Positions 17,927-64,000 of a stretch of 64,000 nucleotides of DNA are shown here, piece by piece. The translations under genes and the position numbers were made by a program. Every line of letters begins with the position of its first letter. The stretch's first letter is position 1. Location of the stretch: contig MEHQ01001390.1 in assembly GCA_008828725.1 (NCBI GenBank), forward strand, positions 1 to 64,000, given 5' to 3'. The notes under the pieces were generated by a model. That model was not told where the DNA came from. It did no database searches and saw only the letters and a list, made by a program, of their open reading frames with translations. The DNA is from Saccharina japonica (Eukaryota; Sar; Phaeophyceae; Laminariales; Laminariaceae).

Positions 17927-17927
17927 G
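17892..17927. repeat. (CTG)n microsatellite
   Basis: About 12 uninterrupted CTG triplets. A similar CAG tract is at 20189-20220 and a CTG tract at 46912-46932. Confidence 0.9.
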
Positions 17928-18349
17928 CGCTTTCTAGGCGGTGGTTGGTAGGACCGCACTTCTCCTCGTGTTTTTCGGTCGCATTACCTGGGGCCTCCAA
18001 AGGGTTATACATACGTAACCATTTCATAGTGCTGCCCTCTATCTCCAAGATAAACCTAAATTTGACTCTAAATCCAAGTGTTTTGTCCCCCACGAAGAGA
18101 GTGCAGTTCCACTTCAACCCCATTGAGGCCACGAGATAGCGACCTAAAAGACGACAACGTTTGATGCTATCAATCGTCTACGAGCAGCACGTGTCCAGCA
18201 GTGCAGGTACATCAACCTGGGGCCGTGCCCTACGACTCCTCGCGCTGTAACTTGGACACCAATGCATATCATCATCCAACCTCGCAGTGACCGTGCTGAA
18301 ATCGACACTGTTTACCGTTGATTTTTCCTTCTCAAAAGCCCCCAGAGGG

Positions 18350-18820
18350 TTAATCCCTTCAGAACTGGTTCCACGTATTTGGGGACACATTACTTGGAAT
18401 TAGGGTGCGATACGTTTTTCAGTTCTGAATGGGTTAACCCTTATAGAACTGGACTCCCGTTTTGGGGGGAAATTACTTAGAATTAGAGTGATTTGTCGCC
18501 AAAATGGGACTGCGGTCCCAAAAGGGTTAAGGGGTTAACACTGCACCGACTACTACTGTACATCAACCTAAATTGTACTCTAATTATAAACGTTTTGGTC
18601 CCCACAAAGGGACGGCTGTGGTCTTTGCCTGCACTACTGTCTGTACATAAACCTACACTTGACTCTAATTTCAAGTGTTTTTACCCCCACAACGAAAGTG
18701 CAGTGCTAATCGGGGTTACTAACCCATTTAGGACTGCAGTCCCGATGTGGGAACAAAACACTTGGAATTAGAGTGGAATGTTTATTTCTAGACAGCAGTG
18801 CAGTTCTAAAACGGTTAAGT
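18350..18820. mobile_element. Cluster of four 'ACTTGGAATTA' MITE copies
   Basis: Copies or halves at 18350-18440, 18440-18545, 18560-18690 and 18715-18820 share AACCCTTATAGAACTGGACT, GGGGACAAATCACTTGGAAT and CAGTTCTGAATGGGTTAA. They are nested or tandem rather than scattered. Confidence 0.7.
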
Positions 18821-19589
18821 GGAGAGCTTGCCCCGGAACATGATAAACTCTGCCATCAATCGTGAAAAACAATACTTCCGAAAATCGGCCTAATACTGAC
18901 TCGAGGATCGATCCTGCAAAAAAAGCAGTTTCCCCGTCGGCAATTAAGAGCTGAGGAGGTCCCCAGAGGTGGACAAAATTGCCGAGGGTGTTCTCTGAAG
19001 GGAGGGAGATATCTGTAAGAAAGTCTATGCGTCGTACCAGGTACCTGACCTGGTAAAGAGCAGGACGCAGCGCATTCGCGTACCGGTACTACAGAGTACT
19101 AGCAGTAGCCGGCGAAAAGGTCGAAATTCCAAGTACCGGTATATACCTGGTGAAGGTTTGGGGCACCTTCCGGCATGTTCTGAATTCCAGGCCCACGTGA
19201 CCCTCTGCTAGTGACACTGCAAAAATGAACCAACTCTAATTTCAAGGTAATAGTGAGTCCACAAAAAACGTGGATGCAGCAGTTTCAAGCGTTGAAGAAA
19301 TATGCACTATTATAAAGAGAATTTTTCGTATATACCTTCTCGGCGTCTATTTTGGCAAAAGTACGCATTTTTCAAAGTACAGGGACATTCGAACTCTGTG
19401 TTTCGATGCTTCCGTGCTCTTGCCTGTTAAATATATTCACCCCTTTGGGCCTTGAGAGGGAAAACGTGCCTGAACGAAGAACGAACACCCCGTACCGGTA
19501 TGTATGTACGTACATAACAGCATTGGTCACACAAAGCAGCCGGACTGTTGGGGTGTATGTACTCGTATATGTATAGATGTATAGGGTAT
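18821..19589. other. Intergenic DNA without recognised genes
   Basis: I see no exon. It contains TACCAGGTACCTGACCTGGTA at about 19036, a local palindrome made from a word recurrent across the window. Confidence 0.5.
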
Positions 19590-19768
19590 ATAGTTGGGGT
19601 CCCCTCGTAAGGCGGTATCCCGATACAAGGCGGTCAAAATCGCTTGGCGCGACTGGGGAATTGCACTCATAGCCTGGAACGAATAAGGCGGCGTATTCCC
19701 TCAATAAGGCGGTCCTATTGCTCTACATATATAGCACACCACCGCCTTAGCCTTACTGGGGGGGGGGC
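19590..19768. mobile_element. MITE-like 'AAGGCGGT' repeat
   Basis: GGGGTCCCCTCGTAAGGCGG opens it and ACCGCCTTAGCCTTACTGGG closes it; CGCTTGGCGCGACTGGGGAA lies inside, as at 7610-7790. Confidence 0.75.
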
Positions 19769-19974
19769 AACTGCTGTACGAAGGCAATACACTTGTACTT
19801 CTAAAATACTTTGGTGCTTTGTTGCACGTTCTTCATAGAGCACAAGGTTGATATTATATTGCCGCACTTGTCGCTTTCTAGGTCGCTGTGCCTGGGGGTT
19901 CCAATACCTTCAGCACGAGGATTAATGCTGCTGTAGTGGTTTAGGGCTTTTCCTTTGGCTATTTTTTTTCTCTG

Positions 19975-20100
19975 TCTCACAGTCTGTGACCACATAATTG
20001 GTATCTCTCTAGTATTCGGGAACAGGACAGACACTGGGTGTACTGATGTAGTTGCGTAGAAAGAACGAGTTTAATGTGAAGACAACACACACTCATTCCT
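19975..20100. repeat. Element with GTGACCAC end and TAAACCGTT inner motif, first copy
   Basis: TCTGTGACCACATAATTGGT, GACACTGGGTG and TTTAATGTGAAGACAACACA match, inverted, 20795-20935, and more loosely 33760-33980. These three define a small family of about 130 bp. Confidence 0.55.
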
Positions 20101-20187
20101 CCCCCTTGTCTTCTAGCCACCGCCGTGCGACGCATACATGCACGACACGTTCGCGGCTTACTTGTTGCCGTACCGGTCGTCCAGCAT

Positions 20188-20219
<32 letters not shown>

Positions 20220-20644
20220 GCAGCTGCGTTCGCGGCTTGTTGGTTGGCGTACCGGTCGCAACAGCATGCAGACAGTGCAACAGTGCAATTGCGCTGGTTG
20301 GCGTGTTAGTGTCGTGTTACAAGACTCGAGAGGGGTGAATATAAAATTGACGAAATTAACAGATGACGACTACTACCACTGCAGCAGCTGCTGTAGTATA
20401 TACCACTGACTTGTATTGTGGACGGAAATATAAGGAGCGTTTAGGCATACGTATGAAGACTAAACGGTTCTTACACCTGCGTCCAGAGTGGGGTACATCA
20501 CGCGACGCAACGTGGGCTGCTGCTGGGTCATATATACTGTGAGCGGTTTACTTGCCGAACTGAATACAGCAGTTGTATATACAAGGGGATGCTTCGCTCA
20601 TGAGATAGTTTACTTGCCGTACATACATACCTTTGGTACATGCT

Positions 20645-20770
20645 ACTATTAAGGGGGAGCATAGTAAATACTAGTTAATAGGACCTACCGTGCTCACAAA
20701 AACCTCTATATTTCCCTACTTTTACTAACAATATTTGGTCCTATTTATCATGATCCTTCGTAATATTACT
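20645..20770. mobile_element. MITE 'GGGGGACC' family copy
   Basis: AAGGGGGAGCATAGTAAATA ... AAAACCTCTATATTTCCC ... TTTGGTCCTATTTATCATGA, ending TTCGTAAT. Confidence 0.7.
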
Positions 20771-21489
20771 ATTAATAGTACAGCAGTCCAAGCAGGTGTG
20801 TACGAGTGTGTGTGCTCTTCACATTAAACCGTTATTTCTACCCGTCGACATCCATCCATCCAGCACACCCAGTGTCCCGTGCCGATTAATCACTACAGTA
20901 GTAGAGAGATACCAGTTCTGTGGTCACAAAACGAGTAACCTGGCACCAAATACTCTGGAGTTGTTGAGGACTTCAGAGGGGTGGATAGATACAGCAGTAG
21001 TGGTAGTGGACAAGCGTCGAACTGCCTCAGCCTTCTTGGCTACAGCAATATAGGGAAACTGACCATAAAAAGTGACGGTTACAGAAACGGGCACTGACTG
21101 CTGCGTGATTGGCTGGGGGGCGATACAGATTGGTGCCAAGAGTTACACGGTATGGGCAATGCAAGGAGTCGCGTACGGCATGGGCGCAACATGGTCCTTC
21201 CTACCCGAACTAGTGCTGGGCGCTATGGGCTATATGACCTTTTTGGAGGGTCATAGCCCACCATAGGCTGGGCCCTCACGCTGGTCAATATAGGCGGTTG
21301 ATTACGCCATAATTATCAATCGTTTTGGTCGATATCTCTTATTCGAGGCCCTTGAAATGGGTCCGTCCCAAATGGGTCGAAGAAAAATATGACTATGCCG
21401 GTTGATAACTCCATCGATCACACGAAGCAGTCCTGGCTGCGCAGTGGGACCTGGGACAGGGGATGTGTCCCGAGTAGAGATGGGGCACC

Positions 21490-21655
21490 GGATAACTGAA
21501 AAACCATGTCAAACCGGTTCTTGGAAACCCAGCAGGCGTGTGTGATTAGTCGGTTTCAAGTATATATATATATATGAAGGTTCCTTAAGGTCCGGTTAAC
21601 CGGTTAAAACGGATAAAAACACCGGTTTAACCGGAAAAAACAGGATAACCCATCT
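21490..21655. repeat. 'AACCGGTTAA' repeat
   Basis: CAAACCGGTTCTTGG, CGGTTAACCGGTTAAAACGG and ACCGGTTTAACCGG occur here. A second copy, CAAACCGGTTCTCGGTTAAC, is at 22610-22670. Both are AT/CG-rich palindromic fragments. Confidence 0.55.
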
Positions 21656-22004
21656 ATTAATAGTACACGCAAAACGTCCAGCAGTAGCTATCATATATAC
21701 GTACGTTATGCATAGCCTGCAGCAATGAATGTCATGATATTGGACGTGTGATTTAGTTGATCCAACGACCATTGTGACTATTTATACTCTAGAAAGCACA
21801 AACTACTGCATCAATGAACAAGGCAACAACACGTGTGGGGGCGGGGGGGGGAGGGAGGGCGGCAGCCTGAAAGTCGGTGGATCCAGCGTAGCCCAATCTC
21901 CACCCGGCACACCCAATACTCGAAAACACACCAAACACACCCAACACACAACCCATCTCTGCTCGCAAGCCCCACAACACCACTACTCCTACGTCAGCTG
22001 AGAG

Positions 22005-22200
22005 GTGGTTATCGTCGACAACGTGGATGCGGCAAAGCTATCGGCGGCAAGCGACGATCGCAGTAGCTCAGACGAGCAACTATTTGTCGGTTCGGACCCC
22101 GACTCGGACGACGAGGATGAAGTCGCCGGCCCGGGGTTAAAACGGAAATGGTATCACAGAAAAGGCCGACCTACTGTGGGAGGTGGGTGCTGCCGTGGAT
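22005..22200 (+). other. Exon-like acidic ORF, possible transposase or nuclear-protein fragment
   Basis: The plus strand reads VDNVDAAKLSAASDDRSSSD, EQLFVGSDPDSDDEDEVAG and then a basic GLKRKWYHRKGR. An acidic Ser/Asp stretch followed by a basic tract occurs at the N-terminus of some piggyBac-type transposases and in nuclear proteins. A donor-like G|GTGGGT follows at about 22190. There is no catalytic domain and no other exon, so this stays a weak candidate. Confidence 0.25.
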
Positions 22201-22699
22201 GGGAGGTAAACAGAGCAGATGCTGTTTTGGCGTCCACACTGCCGTACGAGCTTGCCGTGCTTGCAATACCAGTCGCCATGGCACAGCTGTACCAGGTACT
22301 GTAGTGAAGATGTCAACACAGCGCAGTTCATCGTCGCAAGACGCTACGTAGCCCTGATGGTTTGTGGAGCTTCGGGAACGTGGAGTGTGTGCGGGTCTTG
22401 GTTGTAGTGGTTTCGCTGGCAATCGACGTCGTGCTTTTCTAAACAATGTACGAAGTACTTCCAGTTGATCCAACATCACTACGCATGATATTCTATCTCG
22501 AAGAGTTGCATTTGCGAACAGAAACAATCACGCACTCAAGAGTATCCAAACAAGGGTGCAAAGTAAAGAAAAAACAACAATGGTTTTCCATATTAGGGAT
22601 GCTTTAACGTGTCAAACCGGTTCTCGGTTAACCGGTTAATACCGGCAGGAAAAAACGGTTAAACCGTTCTACTTTTTTATGAGAATAACGCCTCCTATC

Positions 22700-24055
22700 C
22701 GGTTTCGTTTTTTCGCGTATGCCTTCCGGTACCCGCCTCTAGTCCTGAGCGTTAAGTTCGGAGCTATATACCAGGTCACCAGGTATGCGACACGCATGGT
22801 GATAATGGTGATACGAGGTTATCATACGAGTACTCGAAAACACTGCTACGCTCTTTCAAAACAAGTTTATCGCACTTGCTGTGTTCTTGGTGTTCTAGAA
22901 CAAGGAATACATTTGTTCTGCATACACAAGCATGCCGTACGGCACTGGGCCAAGGAATAGGGTCAAAAGTTATGACTTGCAATCGAAAAACAACTTGAAA
23001 ATAAAAAATGAATGTCGAGTTTCCACCAATCACACGTGAGCTTTGAGTTGCATTTTGAGTTGCAAAATTACTGTGATTGGTCAGCAGTGCCGTTACACTG
23101 TTGCTGAGCACAAACAGAGCGTTACGAGTACAACCCTCAGGCTATTGTACATCGCTGCAGCAACCCTGCCGCCCAGCGGCAGCAGCAGCACCACGCAGCA
23201 CCATGCGTGTGAGGCGGCACACCCACGGTGCACTATAGCTACCTGCGTGTATCGGAACATCTACCATGCATCACCGAGGATGGACAGGCAGACCCGATAG
23301 CGTGCACATTTCCCTACCTCAAGACGACACCCACCATGATGATGAGGCCAACCGCCACCAACAAACCTACACTCCTCCTCTGCTGTTCTGTTGCACCACC
23401 CAGGAGTAGCAGTGCAATTCTCACAGCCTGAGAGGATAGCAGGCGTACGTTCTTGCTGCCTATCGTCATCGTTTGCCTGCACCACTGCGCACCTCTCTCT
23501 GCTGTGTGTGTTGTTCGGGCCGCGTTGTTGACATTTTTTGTTCGTTTCCACCGACGATGTGCTGCTGCTACAGCAGCAGCAAGCAGCAGCAGCAGCAGGA
23601 GTAGTGTGATTCGGCACACAGTAGTCGAGAGGTCAGCAGCAGTTATGTAGTGCGCCAAGTACGTCCCTGTTGATGTTGTCGTCGTTTGCGTACACCACGC
23701 ACTTGATGTGGATGTAGGTATATCATCTTGCTGCGCGAAGCACCACTCACTACTACTATGTACCACTCTGTCCGTAAATATAACAACCGCTTGTTTGATA
23801 AAATGAATACCGAAACAGCATTACATTTACGGACGTATTGGTACGAAATAAGAATGGATCGAAGGCTTGTTGCCATTTCATTGACATAGTGGGCCGGAAA
23901 GCTGCGGCACAGCAGCAGGGCGTCCGCTACAATCAATCGAGGGTACAACGGTAGTAGTAGCAGTATAGTTCCTGCGGTCGTCCTTTGCCTCTACACCACG
24001 CACACTGCCTAATCTGTTGTGCGAAAGTTGCTCAAAAATAACCGAAACGCCTTGG
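22700..24055. other. Intergenic DNA without recognised genes
   Basis: It contains CAG-rich patches (23175-23200, 23560-23605) and a MITE-like CTCTGTCCGTAAATATAACA segment at 23765-23835 related to 28210-28290, 32615-32695, 35440-35530 and 47262-47340. No exon with convincing borders was found. Confidence 0.5.
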
Positions 24056-24062
24056 AAACGCC

Positions 24063-24157
24063 TCAAAATATTTTAATTGACAAAAAGTTACCCCTATCCC
24101 CTGGAGGGGACAAATATTTTAATTGACAAAAAGTTACCCCTATCCCCTGGAGGTGAG
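24063..24157 (+). repeat. Direct tandem duplication, ~47 bp
   Basis: AATATTTTAATTGACAAAAA followed by GTTACCCCTATCCCCTGGAG occurs twice in a row. Confidence 0.85.
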
Positions 24158-24479
24158 CCTGCCGTACGAGCAGAATAATAAGACGCATGGCATGGAAGGC
24201 AAAACACAAAACACCCCCTCTGACGAATTTCCGAGCTGATTTTCTCGACAATGGGGAAAAGGCCAATGACCAATGACGAGCGTTGCTTCTATTAAATACG
24301 TACTCGTACCAGATATTTATTATGGACCGATATCGTCGAGATATGTCCTTTGAGCCCCCCCCCTTGCTTTTGAAGAAACTCGGCTCGGAAATTCGTCCCA
24401 GGGGGTGTGTTATCTTATTATCTTGACTACAGTGTACACAGTGTGCAGTCTACAAGCAGTAGTAAATATCTGGTAGCTT

Positions 24480-25830
24480 TGGGTGACAAGCCCCCCCTTA
24501 CCCCTCCTCCTCCTGCCGCTCCCCTCGAAAGGCAGGTGGATAGTAGTTGTTGGACTTCAGTGGGAGGCAAGTCCAGTGTTTAGTGTCACTACTATTCATA
24601 ATTGTAAACAAATAGAAACGTCGTACCCAGTAGTGACGATCGTATCCTCTCTCATTCACCGTGGCAACCAACAAGAACGTGGAGGTGGGAAGCGGAGCTC
24701 TGCAGCACTACGTAACCCGGGGTCCGGGGGGGAGCGGGCGAGGCGTGCTGTGAGTACGCCCGTTTTCCACAAACAGAGGCGTGTTTTGTTCTTTACTTCA
24801 TCCGCAGATGTCGGTGATGAAAAATTCCAAAATGCGGTATGCATGTGATCGGGCTTGTGCATGCGGTTCATGAGGGTCCGGGAAGGGCAAGGCCAGGGGG
24901 GGTGAGGCGCGGGGGTAGCCCGTAAGAAAGCGAGACACGGCCCGGACGTCGCTTGAGCTTGAGCGGAAGGTCGTCGATGGAGCTGCACATGTTTGCAGAG
25001 GAGCCGAAAAGGATCGGCAGATTTTCTACTGCAGTACTTTCTGTAGGTTGCGCCCGAAGATTGAGTGAGATTTAGAGATACTCTTTTTGAAGTTCGGCTG
25101 CACTGCTTGCTGCTGCTGGTGCTTGCAGGTACGGTTGGAGTCCGAGAAGAACGAAGCTTTCTCCGGGAAATATGCTTGGGACTCTTTCCTCGTTGGTGGT
25201 GGGTGGCGGCGAGGCTGCCGCGACGCACGAGAAAAGCAATTAGAACTTGTGTGTTCGAAGATAGCATACATATCATACGAGGTCGAGGTATGTCGTACAG
25301 GCATCGTATTATGTAGGGGGTGCCTTTTATCTCACGCGGTGATCGAAATCGGCGCAAAAGTGCGTAGCGACACCGACGGCCAATGCTGGCACTTGCTGAC
25401 TCACGGGGAGAACGATGGTCGGCCTACGCCAGCTGTCCACACCCAGCATACGCAAAGAGGAGCCCCACTCACCAGGATAGACTTGAAAAGATCCCCCTCG
25501 CGCTTGGGAAGCTTACGATTCTCAGGTATAGCAACAGGCGCCATCGCTTCCTTTTGTCCAGTGATCCAGCTCGTTCACCGCAAGCGCCAAACAATCAGTC
25601 TCCGGGGAGAGGGCAGGCAAATACGAGCTCAGGGGATCCAACCTCCAGTGGGAAAGTTTTCGTGCTGTCAGTGCCGGCACAGCAGTCGTGGAGGGTGTCC
25701 AAACGGCAGGAGCAGGCGTCTCTGCTGTCCCCCGTTACGTGATGCACAGGACTCGGAATGCACAGCGGACGACCGCAGAAATTGGCGAGACACGGGGGAC
25801 GGGGGACACGGGGACACATAATGACCTAAA
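24480..25830. other. GC-richer upstream region with long open frames on both strands
   Basis: Frames stay open for over 200 codons on each strand, probably a by-product of base composition. I recognise no protein. A splice-bounded candidate on the plus strand, 25129-25287 (GCTTGCAG|GTACGG to GTCGAG|GTATGT), reads LESEKNEAFSGKYAWDSFLV. A minus-strand stretch at 24900-24990 reads MCSSIDDLPLKLKRRPGRVS. Either could be an untranslated or coding exon of a neighbouring gene. Confidence 0.25.
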
Positions 25831-26198
25831 CTCCAACATATTGGCGAAATGACCAAATAATATGTCCTTTCAGAACATAGGCTCCATTACTTTAGTATTG
25901 CTTCGCTTAGTTTGGTCATATTATTGAGACCCGGCAAGGAACACGCAAGGAGTTCCAAGCATTTCCCCGAACTTTGCGCAACGACGCAACGACGACGTGT
26001 CGTGTTTAGATCGCCAGCGTGGTCTGTCGCGCAACATCAAGCATTACGTGGGAGACTAAGCGCACCGGTAGTGTTGGGCGGGTTGGTCCCGACGGGGATG
26101 GGTTGAAAACCCTCCGAAGGGACGTCAGCACCGCCCGCGGCGCTTGGAAGCGAGGAAACAGGTCGCGATCGCTGGGCTCCTCCGCGTTCCAAAGCGCC

Positions 26199-62968
<36,770 letters not shown>

Positions 62969-63059
62969 CTCTACCGTACTATCATACTTCGTAGTGTACT
63001 GCTGTACTGTACGGCTGGCTATACGCTTACCTTTTAGTCGGTTGCTTACGTTTTAGTTG

Positions 63060-63480
63060 GTTAGTTGGCTGGTCGTTTGAGCGATTGCTAGTTTGGTTGA
63101 TTAGTTGGTTGATCCGTTACCGGCAGTTACTTGATTGGTTGATTGGTTGATTGATTTGATTGTTGGATTGATTGATTGGTTGGTTGGCTGAGCGATTGCT
63201 TGATTGATTGATTGGGCGATTAGCTAGTTTGGTTGATTAGTTGGTTGATCCGTTACCGGCAGTTACTTGATTGGTTGGTTGATTGGTTGGTTTATTTGAT
63301 TGATTGGTTTGATTGATTGCTTTGATGGGTTGATTGATTGATTGCTCTGATTGATTGATTGATTTTATTGATTAATGTGATTGATTTGAGTGATTGATTC
63401 GATTGATTCGATTAATTGATTGCTTGCTTGATTGATTGAATGATTTCATTGATTGATCTTATTGATTGGCAGGTGGGTTG
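63060..63480 (+). repeat. GATT-rich tandem region
   Basis: GATTGATTGGTTGATTG-type units repeat, with a longer direct repeat (TAGTTTGGTTGATTAGTTGG and ATCCGTTACCGGCAGTTACT) at 63090 and 63227. It lies about 100 bases after the kinase stop. Confidence 0.85.
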
Positions 63481-63744
63481 ATGGGTCAGTTCATCGACCA
63501 CTGGTAGTTAATTGATACCAGTAGCTCGATGGGTGGCGGGGATTTTTGCTTGTCCGTAGTGTGTTGGTGTGTTGTTTTTTACGCGCTAGAAGGGGGGGCG
63601 GGGATAACGGTCAGACGATAACGCCGCTCGTTTTACGTGTTGGCGTGTTGCTTCGGAGCAATGCAGCTGTCCTCCCCCTTGACTGCGCTATAGGCGGGGA
63701 GAGAGGATATGAGGGTAGGAAGATCACAGCAGCAGCAGAGCAGG

Positions 63745-63852
63745 TTCGGGTTGGGCGGAGCATTCTCGATAAACGTTTCGATTTCTCGAAGGAGGATCGG
63801 GGGGTTTCTTTCGATCACCATCGCCTTCTCCAAGCCTGCTTTGCCGGGGATG
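63745..63852 (-). other. Exon-like stretch, gene unknown
   Basis: The minus strand after GCAAAGCAG reads LEKAMVIERNPPILLREIET then FIENAPPNPNL. The composition is protein-like and unlike its neighbours. A downstream gene on the opposite strand could end here. No domain recognised. Confidence 0.3.
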
Positions 63853-64000
63853 GGGGGGGAGGGGGTTGCCTTGTTCATTTTTGCTCACATTCGTCTGTTG
63901 GATGGATGTTTTTCGGGGGGGGGGGGGGGGTATAAGGGGATATTTTAGCATTTCCCCCCGTCTTTTGTTCGTCTGCTGGATATTTGTTTTGCACTCTTCC

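Noticed and set aside
24656..25821. 233- and 244-codon open frames on opposite strands
   Set aside because: They overlap each other, match no family I know and show no consistent coding signal. Recorded as an upstream region only.

Overview
The window is nuclear DNA of a eukaryote. Both recognisable genes are split by GT-AG introns, and the DNA between exons is packed with short non-coding mobile elements, minisatellites and long G or C runs. The proteins are ordinary eukaryotic housekeeping proteins. A protist or alga is my best guess, from the long introns and low-complexity insertions, but no sequence here fixes the lineage. No prokaryotic, organellar or viral gene was recognised.

Left part (1-10503, minus strand): nine exons of NAA15, the TPR-rich auxiliary subunit of the NatA N-terminal acetyltransferase. 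The gene runs off the left edge. Its first exon and one internal exon were not found. Three one-base losses at G runs break the frame and look like sequence errors. One intron holds a minisatellite built from the exon end and its splice donor. Two exons also exist as an inverted copy at 4779-5830.

Middle (10504-26198): intergenic DNA between the two divergent genes. It holds at least eight families of short inverted-repeat elements (MITE-like), a tandem satellite and several weak exon candidates.

Right part (26199-62968, plus strand): a 36.8-kb gene in 14 exons for the catalytic alpha subunit of SNF1/AMP-activated protein kinase. All kinase motifs, the UBA-like autoinhibitory segment and a split KA1 domain can be read. 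Intron 1 alone is 12.3 kb. Predicted length is about 1,325 residues, against roughly 550 in animals. The excess is low-complexity Ser/Gly/Ala/Gln sequence, including about 550 residues inserted between KA1 strands. Two gaps (39655-40324, 56694-56944) and one single N (56133) interrupt it, and one exon end is probably duplicated by the assembly.

Right end (62969-64000): a GATT-rich tandem region and a weak minus-strand exon candidate.

The two genes belong to separate pathways (co-translational N-acetylation and energy sensing) and nothing shows they act together. The strongest unusual signals are in non-coding DNA: a minisatellite of splice donors, tandem arrays abutting splice sites, interspersed elements ending in poly(C), and a set of TA-bounded short words repeated far above chance.
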